Source of the DNA: Actinokineospora inagensis DSM 44258
Lineage (GTDB): Bacteria; Actinomycetota; Actinomycetes; Mycobacteriales; Pseudonocardiaceae
Length of the DNA: 40,462 nucleotides
Assembly (NCBI RefSeq): GCF_000482865.1
Contig: NZ_AXWW01000063.1
Span: forward strand, 1-40,462
Direction of reading: 5' to 3'
Below are positions 34,083-40,462 of the stretch, piece after piece. Under the pieces are notes generated by a model. That model searched no databases, was not told the DNA's origin, and saw only the letters and a program-made list of their open reading frames with translations. Both the position numbers and the translations under genes were made by a program. Within the stretch, counting starts at the first letter, position 1, and every line of letters begins with the position of its first letter.

Positions 34083-35690
34083 CTAGTCGACGCACTTGAG
34101 GCTGCCCGCGTCCACGTTCGGCGGCGGGACCGTGGTCGACGTGCTCGGCGCGCTGGAGCCGTTCGTGGTGAGCGCCCGGGTGCCCGGCGACGAGGACGAT
34201 GACGTGGACGACGTCGGGTAGGTGGTGCCGAGGGTGAGCCGCACGTGCCCGTAGTCCAGGGTGCGGTCCTCGGCGTAGGTCAGCTTGGTGGTGGCCAGCG
34301 CGCTGCCGACGGCCTTGGCCTTGGCCAGCTCACCCGGCGCGTAGCGGATCACCGAGGTCTGCTGCACCGCGGCGTCGCCCGCCTCACCCCGGTCGAAGCC
34401 CTGGTCGGCCAGGTGGTCGAGCACGACACCGGCGAGGCCCTTGGTCTTCGTGCCGTTGCGCACGTCGACCGTGATGCCGGTGGACTCCGCGCTGGTCGAC
34501 GGCGGCGGGGTGGTCGCCGTGGTGACCGGCGAGCCGCCCGTGTCGGTGCCCGCGTCGGACTGCGCGATGACCGTCTTGATCTCGGCGGCCACCGCCGCCG
34601 GGTCGACCGTCACCACGTCCTGCCCCGCGATCTTGGCCAGACCGGTGGTCGGGACGGTGCGGAAGGTGATGTTGCCGCCGGACAGGCCCTGCATCTGGGC
34701 GGCGAACCGGGTCAGGTTCCAGTTCGACGACAGCACGACCGACTTCTGCACCGCCGCGATCAGGTCACGGGCCTTCATCGGGTCGGTCAGCACGTCCGCG
34801 GACAGCACCTTGTTGGCCAGCGCGGCCAGGAAGGTCTGCTGCCGGATGATCCGGTCCAGGTCGCCGTCGGGCAGGTCGTAGCGCTGGCGGACGAACGACA
34901 GCGCCGCCGCGCCGGAGATCGTCTGCACACCGGCCGGGAAGTTCGCGCCGGACTTGGGCTCGTTCACCGCGTTCTTCAGGCACACCTCGACGCCGCCGAC
35001 GGCCTTGGTGACCTCGTAGAAGCTGGCCAGGTTGACCTCGGCGTACCGGTCGATGGTGACCGCGCCGCCGGTCAGCTTCTCGATCACCGAGATCAGGTTC
35101 TTGCGGCCGGTCACCACCGCGTCGGTCTCCAGCTTCGCGCCGCTCTCGCCGCGTTCCTGCAGGTCGTGCCGGGCGTCGAGGTAGGCGTTGAGGAACGCCG
35201 AGTTGAGCTTGTGCTTGCCGTAGCCGGGGCCGATGTCGACGTAGGAGTCGCGCGGGAAGGAGAAGGCCACCGCCTTCTTGCCGCCTGCCGGGATGTGCAC
35301 CAAGATCATCGTGTCGGTGTTGCGCTCGCCGTCGGACTTGCCGCCGTTGAGCATGGCCAGCACTTCCTTGGGCAGCGGGTTGCCGTACGCGTCGGTGCGG
35401 CTGTCCATGCCGACCAGCAGGATGTCGATCGCGGTGTCCAGCCGGTCGGTGCTGCCGCCGCCCGAGTCGCCGGGGTGCGCCTCGATGACGTCGGTGGTGA
35501 CCGTGTGGTCGTCGATGCCGCCGAAGGCCCACCAGCCGTACCCGGTGGCCGCCACCACCGACAGGGAGAGGACGACGACGAGCACGCGTACGACGACCGT
35601 GCCCGCCCGCAGCACCGCCGACGGCCGACGCGTCGCGGGTAAATCGTTCCCCGGCCGGTCGGCGACCTCTACCCGCGCACGCTCGCTCAC
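34083..35690 (-). CDS. LytR-CpsA-Psr (LCP) family cell wall polymer ligase
   Basis: The product has 535 residues. A single membrane anchor (about 29-55) precedes an extracellular LCP domain: DILLVGMDSRTDAYGNPLP, NTDTMILVHIPAGGKKAVAF, SFPRDSYVDI, VGGVEVCLKN and RQRYDLPDGDLDRIIRQQTF (Arg and Asp of the pyrophosphate site). A LytR_C domain (ITVDVRNGTKTKGLAGVVLD) and a Ser/Thr tail follow. LCP enzymes transfer lipid-linked glycans such as arabinogalactan to peptidoglycan. GTG 35690 has GGGGAGGAG five bases upstream. It is divergent from rmlB. Confidence 0.95.
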   Translation of the reverse strand: MSERARVEVADRPGNDLPATRRPSAVLRAGTVVVRVLVVVLSLSVVAATGYGWWAFGGIDDHTVTTDVIEAHPGDSGGGSTDRLDTAIDILLVGMDSRTDAYGNPLPKEVLAMLNGGKSDGERNTDTMILVHIPAGGKKAVAFSFPRDSYVDIGPGYGKHKLNSAFLNAYLDARHDLQERGESGAKLETDAVVTGRKNLISVIEKLTGGAVTIDRYAEVNLASFYEVTKAVGGVEVCLKNAVNEPKSGANFPAGVQTISGAAALSFVRQRYDLPDGDLDRIIRQQTFLAALANKVLSADVLTDPMKARDLIAAVQKSVVLSSNWNLTRFAAQMQGLSGGNITFRTVPTTGLAKIAGQDVVTVDPAAVAAEIKTVIAQSDAGTDTGGSPVTTATTPPPSTSAESTGITVDVRNGTKTKGLAGVVLDHLADQGFDRGEAGDAAVQQTSVIRYAPGELAKAKAVGSALATTKLTYAEDRTLDYGHVRLTLGTTYPTSSTSSSSSPGTRALTTNGSSAPSTSTTVPPPNVDAGSLKCVD

Positions 35691-35762
35691 GCACGCTCCT
35701 CCCCGGTCAAGCCCTGACAACCCCAGATTACCCAGGCTCGTGTGGTCTGGCTGTCAGCGCGG

Positions 35763-35785
35763 TCACCGGTAACACGGACCGGTGA
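35763..35785. promoter_or_regulatory. Inverted repeat operator candidate between LCP and rmlB genes
   Basis: TCACCGGT (35763-35770) and ACCGGTGA (35778-35785) are perfect 8-bp arms around seven bases (AACACGG). The site lies in the 197-base divergent gap and is well placed to control both genes. The sequence could also form a hairpin, but there is no coding reason for it. Confidence 0.45.
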
Positions 35786-35887
35786 GCGTCGACGTTTACT
35801 CCGACACGGAAAGACGTGCGAGACAGGGCAGACGTGGCGGACGTGGAAGACTTCGGGTGGGGTAGCCCACGCGAGTGTGAGGACGGT

Positions 35888-36889
35888 GTGAACCACATGC
35901 GGGTGCTGGTGACGGGTGGGGCCGGTTTCATCGGGTCGCACTACGTGCGTCAGGCGTTGGGCGGGGCGTACCCGTCGCTCGCCGACGCCGAGGTGGTCGT
36001 GCTCGACAAGCTGACCTACGCGGGCAACCGGGCGAACCTGGACCCGGTGGCCGACAGCGAGCGGCTGCGCTTCGTCGAGGGCGACATCTGCGACGGTGAC
36101 CTGGTGCGCCAGGTCATGGCCGGGGTCGACCTGGTGGTGCACTTCGCCGCCGAGTCCCACGTGGACCGGTCGATCCTGGGCGCGGCGGACTTCGTGCTGA
36201 CCAACGTGCTCGGCACGCAGGTGCTGCTGCAGGCCGCCGTCGACGCGGGCGTGGCCAAGTTCGTGCACGTCTCCACCGACGAGGTGTACGGCTCGATCGA
36301 CGAGGGTTCCTGGGCGGAGACGCACATCCTGGAGCCGAACTCGCCGTACTCGGCGTCCAAGGCGTCGTCGGACCTGCTGGCCCGCTCGTTCCACCGCACG
36401 CACGGGCTGCACGTGTGCGTCACCCGGTGCTCGAACAACTACGGGCCGTACCAGTTCCCGGAGAAGGTCATCCCGCTGTTCACCACGAACCTGCTGGACG
36501 GCAAGAAGATCCCGCTCTACGGCGACGGCCTCAACGTGCGCGACTGGCTGCACGTCGACGACCACTGCCACGGCATCCAGTTGGTCGCCGACTCCGGCCG
36601 CGCGGGCGAGATCTACAACATCGGCGGCGGCACCGAGCTGACCAACCGCGAGCTGACCAGCCTGCTGCTGGCCGCCACCGGCGCCGACGAGTCGTTCGTG
36701 CAGCCGGTCATCGACCGCAAGGCGCACGACCGGCGCTACTCGGTGGACATCACCAAGATCAGCACCGAGCTGGGCTACGCGCCCAGGGTGTCCTTCTCGG
36801 ACGGTCTGGCCGACACCGTCGCGTGGTACCGGGACCGCAGAGCGTGGTGGGAGCCCCTCAAGCAGCGCGCCGCACTACCCGGGAGCTGA
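35888..36889 (+). CDS. rmlB: dTDP-glucose 4,6-dehydratase RmlB
   Basis: The product has 333 residues. It converts dTDP-glucose to dTDP-4-keto-6-deoxyglucose, the second step of dTDP-L-rhamnose synthesis. It is an extended SDR with NAD site TGGAGFIGSHYVRQAL, the catalytic trio in VHVSTDEVYGS (Thr130, Asp131, Glu132) and YSASK (Tyr154, Lys158), and SNNYGPYQFPEK. GTG 35888 has GAGGA five bases upstream; ATG 35897 is possible. rmlA and rmlC are not in the window. rmlD follows three bases later. Confidence 0.96.
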   Translation: MNHMRVLVTGGAGFIGSHYVRQALGGAYPSLADAEVVVLDKLTYAGNRANLDPVADSERLRFVEGDICDGDLVRQVMAGVDLVVHFAAESHVDRSILGAADFVLTNVLGTQVLLQAAVDAGVAKFVHVSTDEVYGSIDEGSWAETHILEPNSPYSASKASSDLLARSFHRTHGLHVCVTRCSNNYGPYQFPEKVIPLFTTNLLDGKKIPLYGDGLNVRDWLHVDDHCHGIQLVADSGRAGEIYNIGGGTELTNRELTSLLLAATGADESFVQPVIDRKAHDRRYSVDITKISTELGYAPRVSFSDGLADTVAWYRDRRAWWEPLKQRAALPGS

Positions 36890-36892
36890 CCA

Positions 36893-37789
36893 GTGACCCT
36901 CGCCCTCCTCGTACCCGGCGGCAACGGTCAGCTCGGCCGGGAGCTCGCCGCGCTCGGCGGCGCCGACCTGCGCGTGGTGGCGCCCGGCTCGGCCGAGCTG
37001 GACATCACCAGCGCGGGCTCGGTGATCGAGGCCGTGTCCACCCTCGTCGACCGGGGCCGCCCGCTGGTCGTGGTCAACGCGGCCGCGTACACGGCGGTGG
37101 ACAAGGCCGAGACCGACCAGGCGCGGGCGTTCGCGGTCAACGCCGACGGCCCCCGGGTGCTGGCCGCCGTGTGCTCGTCGCGCGGCGTGCCGCTGGTCCA
37201 CGTGTCCACCGACTACGTGTTCCCCGGTGACGCGACCGCCCCGTACGAGGTGGACGCGGCGCCGGGACCGAAGTCGATCTACGGGTTGACCAAGCTGGCG
37301 GGCGAGGACGCGGTGCTGGGCTCCGGGGCCGACGCCTGGGTGGTGCGCACCGCCTGGGTGTACGGGGCGTACGGCAGGAACTTCGTGAAGACGATGGCCC
37401 GGCTGGAGTCCTCGCGCGACACACTGTCCGTTGTAGACGATCAACTGGGTGGTCCGACCTGGACGTTCGACCTGGCCGCCGGTCTGGTCGAGCTGGCCAG
37501 GCGGATCGGCGACGGCGACGGCCCGGCGTCGCGGGTGCTGCACGCGACCGGCGGCGGCGAGGTCACCTGGGCCGGGTTCGCCCGCGCGGTCTTCGAGGAG
37601 CTGGGCGCCGACCCGGAGCGGGTGAAGTCCTGCGGCACCGAGGACTACCCCACCCCGGCCAAGCGCCCGGCGTACTCGGTGCTCTCCGGCAGGGCGTGGG
37701 CCGACGCGGGACTGACCCCGCTGCGGCCTTGGCGGGACGCGCTCACCGAGGCGTTCGCCCGCCACGGCGCCGAGTTCCGGGCTGGCTGA
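36893..37789 (+). CDS. rmlD: dTDP-4-dehydrorhamnose reductase RmlD
   Basis: The product has 298 residues and does the final step to dTDP-L-rhamnose, using NAD(P)H. VPGGNGQLGRELAALGG is the cofactor site. VNAAAYTAVDKAE, VHVSTDYVFPGD and the active-site YGLTKLAGEDAV (Tyr and Lys) are visible, as is VYGAYGRNFVKTM. The GTG start is three bases after the rmlB stop, so they are coupled. It ends five bases from the convergent GT4 gene. Confidence 0.96.
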   Translation: MTLALLVPGGNGQLGRELAALGGADLRVVAPGSAELDITSAGSVIEAVSTLVDRGRPLVVVNAAAYTAVDKAETDQARAFAVNADGPRVLAAVCSSRGVPLVHVSTDYVFPGDATAPYEVDAAPGPKSIYGLTKLAGEDAVLGSGADAWVVRTAWVYGAYGRNFVKTMARLESSRDTLSVVDDQLGGPTWTFDLAAGLVELARRIGDGDGPASRVLHATGGGEVTWAGFARAVFEELGADPERVKSCGTEDYPTPAKRPAYSVLSGRAWADAGLTPLRPWRDALTEAFARHGAEFRAG

Positions 37790-37794
37790 ACGCC

Positions 37795-38877
37795 CTAGTG
37801 GCCGGCGGCGGCGCGGTAGGCGGCGACGGTCAGTTCCGCGCAGCGGCGCCAGGTGTGGCTCGCGGCGTGCGCCCTGCGGTCGCTGGTCGTGCCGGGGGAC
37901 AGCGGTTTCTCCATGGCGTTGACCAGGGCGGCCGACAGGGCGTCGATCTCGCCGAAGGGCACCAGGTGCGCATGTCCGCCCGCCACCTCCCGCAGCGCGG
38001 GGACGTCAGTGCACACCACCGGGACGTCGCAGGCCATCGCCTCGATCACCGGCAGGCCGAAGCCCTCGTCGCGGGAGGGCAGGGTGAGCGCGCTGGCGCC
38101 CGCCATCACGCTGCGCAGGTCCGTTTCGGACAGGTAACCGAGTGTCCTAACGCGACCGCCGTACGACCCGTGGCCGGGGCCGACCAGGACCAGCGGCGGT
38201 AGCGACGGAGTGTTCGCGTGCGCCTTGACCAGCCAGTCCAATGCCTTGCGTGGACCCGCGGACCCCACGTACAGCAGGTAGTCCGACGGCAGGCCCAGCC
38301 GCTGGGCGAGGTCGGGGTTCGGTGGGCGGGCGGTGAACCACGCCGGGTCGACGCCGAGGGGCGTTACGCGCACTTTGTCCTCGGCCACACCCAGCCGGTC
38401 GACGACCAGGTCGGCCACCGCCCGGGTCGGGGTGCACACGATCCCAGCCCGGCGCGCGGAGACCCGGACCAGTTCCGGCAGCGTCGTGTCGAAACGCGAA
38501 AGCTCCTCCGGGTAGTCGAGGAAGCTGAGGTTGTGGACGGTCAGCACACCCCCGGCCCGGAACGCGGCGGGCAGCACGAAGTTGGTCCCGTGCACCACAT
38601 CGGTGAGCCCGGCGAACAGCTCGACCGGCGGGAACGACGACCGCAACCACGCCGCCCGCAGCAGACCGGCCGGTGAGGGGATGCCGCGGGCCCGCACTCC
38701 GTGCGGCAGCACCCGGCGCAGACCGCGCCAGCCGCGCAGCGTGAAGGCGACCGCCCGCATGTCCACATGGGACGACGAAGCCAGCTCCTCGGCCAGCGCC
38801 GCGGTGTAGCGGCCGACGCCGGTGCGGTTGCCCAGCAGCGGCGTCCCGTCGATCAGTACCCGGATCGGCTTGGGCAT
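37795..38877 (-). CDS. GT4 family glycosyltransferase
   Basis: The product has 360 residues with a GT-B fold. The N-terminal IDGTPLLGNRTGVGRYTAAL, the middle DYLLYVGSAGPRKALDWLVK and the donor-binding RDEGFGLPVIEAMACDVPVV (E-x7-E motif) match GT4. The sugar and acceptor are unknown; mannose or rhamnose is likely from context. ATG 38877 has AGGGGGA eight bases upstream. It is divergent from wbbL and convergent with rmlD. Confidence 0.92.
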   Translation of the reverse strand: MPKPIRVLIDGTPLLGNRTGVGRYTAALAEELASSSHVDMRAVAFTLRGWRGLRRVLPHGVRARGIPSPAGLLRAAWLRSSFPPVELFAGLTDVVHGTNFVLPAAFRAGGVLTVHNLSFLDYPEELSRFDTTLPELVRVSARRAGIVCTPTRAVADLVVDRLGVAEDKVRVTPLGVDPAWFTARPPNPDLAQRLGLPSDYLLYVGSAGPRKALDWLVKAHANTPSLPPLVLVGPGHGSYGGRVRTLGYLSETDLRSVMAGASALTLPSRDEGFGLPVIEAMACDVPVVCTDVPALREVAGGHAHLVPFGEIDALSAALVNAMEKPLSPGTTSDRRAHAASHTWRRCAELTVAAYRAAAGH

Positions 38878-39231
38878 GCGGGCGTCCCCCTGACAGGCGT
38901 GCGGTCACGGCGCTGGGTCCGCGCGGGGGGCCGCGCCGGGGTGCCTACGGCCAAGCCTCTGCCTCCTCCACGCGCGGTGCCACTGGCCATAGCGTGCCTC
39001 ATCGCAGCGTGTGATGGGTGTTCAACCGCGCGAAACGCCCCGCCGCTCCCCGCGGCACCGCCCCGGTGACCCGATCGCGGGAGTCGGCGGGGCCGGTTGG
39101 CGCACGCCGGGTGTCGGTATGTCCAGTGTGGACGCGACCGGTCGGTATTTCACCCGATCGAGCGGTGGCCGGTTGGGCGGCGCGAACACCGACCGCGACC
39201 GGGGTTGCCCGGCGGTGCAGAATGTCGGGTC
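38878..39231. promoter_or_regulatory. Divergent GT4/wbbL control region
   Basis: No gene is seen in these 354 bases. Direct repeats GTCGGTAT (39113 and 39141) and CCCGATCG (39070 and 39153) and the palindrome GTCCA-GTG-TGGAC (39121-39133) cluster here, a possible regulator-binding region. CAGAAT (39218-39223) lies eight bases before GTG 39232, the leaderless spacing, though it lacks the first T of TANNNT. Confidence 0.35.
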
Positions 39232-40095
39232 GTGACCGCTGAACCCACCGCCTACGGCGACCGGCTCGCCGTCGTGACCGTCACCTACTCGCCCGGGGAC
39301 ACCCTGGACCGGTTCATCCACACCCTGGCCGGCGCCACCCGGCGCGACGTGCGGGTCATCCTCGCCGACAACGGCTCGGTCGACGGGGCACCCGAGGCCG
39401 CTGCGGCCGCCCACGACCACGTCGAGCTGGTCCGGACCGGGGGGAACCTCGGCTACGGCGGGGGGGCCAACCGGGGGGTGGCCGCGCTCGGGCCGGAGTA
39501 CGGGTGGGTGGTGGTGGCGAACCCCGACCTGGAGTGGTCGCCCGGCTCGTTGGACGAACTGCTTGACGCGACTGACCGGTGGCCCCGGGGGGGCTCGTTC
39601 GGGCCGTTGATCACTGAGCGTTCTGGTGAGGTGTACCCGTCCGCCCGCGAGGTGCCGTCGCTGGGCAAGGGGATTGGGCACGGGGTGCTGGGGAAGGTGT
39701 GGCCCGCCAATCCGTGGACGCGGGCGTACAAGCAGTCGGCGGCGGATGTTCGGGAGCGGGTGGCGGGGTGGTTGTCCGGGTCATGCCTGTTGCTGCGGCG
39801 GGCGGCTTTTGACTCGGTGGATGGGTTTGACGCGCGGTATTTCATGTATTTCGAGGATGTGGATCTGGGGGAGCGGTTGGGGTTGGCGGGGTGGCAGAAC
39901 GTGTACGTTCCGTCGGCGAAGGTGATGCATATTCAGGGGGTTTCTACGGCGAAAGTGTCGGATAAGATGTTGGTGGCGCACCATGACAGTGCTTATCGGT
40001 ATATTGCCGATCGGCATCGGGGGGTGGTGTGGGCGCCGGTGCGGGGGGTGGTGAAGGCGGGGCTGGCGGTGCGGTTGCGGATGGAGAGTCGGTGA
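39232..40095 (+). CDS. wbbL: GT2 family rhamnosyltransferase WbbL-like
   Basis: The product has 287 residues. It is a GT-A enzyme expected to move rhamnose from dTDP-rhamnose to decaprenyl-diphospho-GlcNAc, making the linker to arabinogalactan. VTVTYSPGDTLDRFI, ILADNGSVDGAP, NLGYGGGANRGVAAL, VVVANPDLEWSP (metal site), WLSGSCLLLRRAAFDSVDGF and YFMYFEDVDLGERLGLAG match GT2 rhamnosyltransferases. In mycobacteria wbbL1 is beside rmlD. C-ending codons fall from about 70 percent in the first 63 codons to about 8 percent in the last 85. G runs of 6 or 7 lie at 39439, 39460 and 39473 and code for Gly. Confidence 0.92.
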   Translation: MTAEPTAYGDRLAVVTVTYSPGDTLDRFIHTLAGATRRDVRVILADNGSVDGAPEAAAAAHDHVELVRTGGNLGYGGGANRGVAALGPEYGWVVVANPDLEWSPGSLDELLDATDRWPRGGSFGPLITERSGEVYPSAREVPSLGKGIGHGVLGKVWPANPWTRAYKQSAADVRERVAGWLSGSCLLLRRAAFDSVDGFDARYFMYFEDVDLGERLGLAGWQNVYVPSAKVMHIQGVSTAKVSDKMLVAHHDSAYRYIADRHRGVVWAPVRGVVKAGLAVRLRMESR

Positions 40096-40185
40096 GGGCT
40101 GGGGCTTTGGTGGGGTTGGGCTGCTGGGGGGCTGTTCGGTGGGCGGGGACTTGTTGGTGAGCGGGGATTGTCGGTGGGCTGGGAC

Positions 40186-40462
40186 TGTCGGTGGGGTTGT
40201 CTAGGCTGTGTATTCAGGGGCTCAGGTTGATCATGGTTCTTGGTTGGTGGGCGGATCTTGTCGGTGGGTCCGGTTAGGCTGTGTATTTGGGGGCTTTTCG
40301 GCTGGTTGATCTTGGTGTGAGGGGTCACTGGGCCTCGCTGCGCTCGGGGTTCGGCCTTGTCGCCTGGCGGCGACGCCGGCCATTGGCGCCAGATAAAAGC
40401 GGTGGTGCCCGTTGTGGTGAAGTTGTTTTGTTTGGGGCCCCTAGCGGCAGCCTGGGTAAGGC
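40186..40462 (+). repeat. Composite palindromic repeat, copy R3 (cut by window end)
   Basis: The distal module (40186-40407) is closely similar to that of R2. It has TAGGCTGTGT at 40202 and 40275 (73-base period), GATCATGGTTCTTGGTTGG and the small GTCGCC/GGCGAC hairpin. The left palindrome arm (40408-40437) is identical to that of R2. The window ends in the inner stem at ...GGGTAAGGC, so the right half is outside. It follows the wbbL stop by 90 bases of G/T-rich sequence in which no gene is seen. Confidence 0.88.

Noticed and set aside
39011-39242. Small plus-strand frames upstream of wbbL
   Set aside because: Low-complexity Arg/Pro/Gly translations without ribosome sites; they overlap the wbbL control region.

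Overview
The window is very GC-rich actinobacterial DNA. Its gene order follows a core actinobacterial neighbourhood known in Mycobacterium tuberculosis as roughly Rv3264c-Rv3285: accA3, maf, fadE25-type acyl-CoA dehydrogenase, purE, purK, gtrA, PH-domain protein, birA, accD5, accE, TIGR03089 protein, LytR-CpsA-Psr (LCP) protein, rmlD and a WbbL-type rhamnosyltransferase. This synteny, the arabinogalactan-type wall genes and the accessory content fit a mycelial Pseudonocardiales-type organism (Saccharothrix/Actinokineospora/Lentzea-like). That placement is inference, because no rRNA or tRNA gene is present.

Layout. 1-5.3 kb: accA3 with a DUF1707 membrane protein downstream, a secreted/anchored protein, a dicarboxylate symporter and Maf. 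5.5-12.4 kb: a DinB-like protein, then a long minus-strand run (GGDEF-like protein, GT87 mannosyltransferase, purK, purE, membrane protein, acyl-CoA dehydrogenase). 12.5-18.3 kb: a very large sigma factor fused to its own zinc-finger anti-sigma and an extracellular region, GtrA, a two-component system and a HisN/IMPase-family phosphatase. 18.3-21.8 kb: a type VII secretion style toxin cassette (YbaB-like, WXG100-like, 820-aa TNT-domain toxin, 88-aa putative immunity protein). 22.4-27.7 kb: methyltransferase, HMG-CoA lyase, PH protein, birA and, divergently, accD5-accE. 27.7-32.6 kb: secreted S15 peptidase, DHA2 drug exporter and a NYN-domain gene with an apparent one-base frameshift. 32.6-40.1 kb: SDR, TIGR03089, LCP ligase, rmlB-rmlD, a GT4 and WbbL.

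Functional themes. accA3, accD5, accE and birA together supply and biotinylate an acyl-CoA carboxylase. HMG-CoA lyase and the acyl-CoA dehydrogenase fit branched-chain acyl-CoA catabolism. rmlB, rmlD, WbbL and LCP make the rhamnose-containing linker that attaches arabinogalactan to peptidoglycan.

The most unusual feature is a family of composite repeats seen four times (1-38, 6121-6367, 21896-22320, 40186-40462). Its core is a 146-147-base palindrome whose outer 30-base arms are perfectly complementary in the complete copy at 22126-22272. Every copy lies at the 3' end of at least one gene. The flanking coding DNA there shows a strong switch in wobble-base choice, always towards G/T on the same strand of the element. 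Both window edges fall inside this repeat, so the window may be a contig broken at a genome-wide repeat. I see no transposase, CRISPR array, rRNA, tRNA or recognisable riboswitch.
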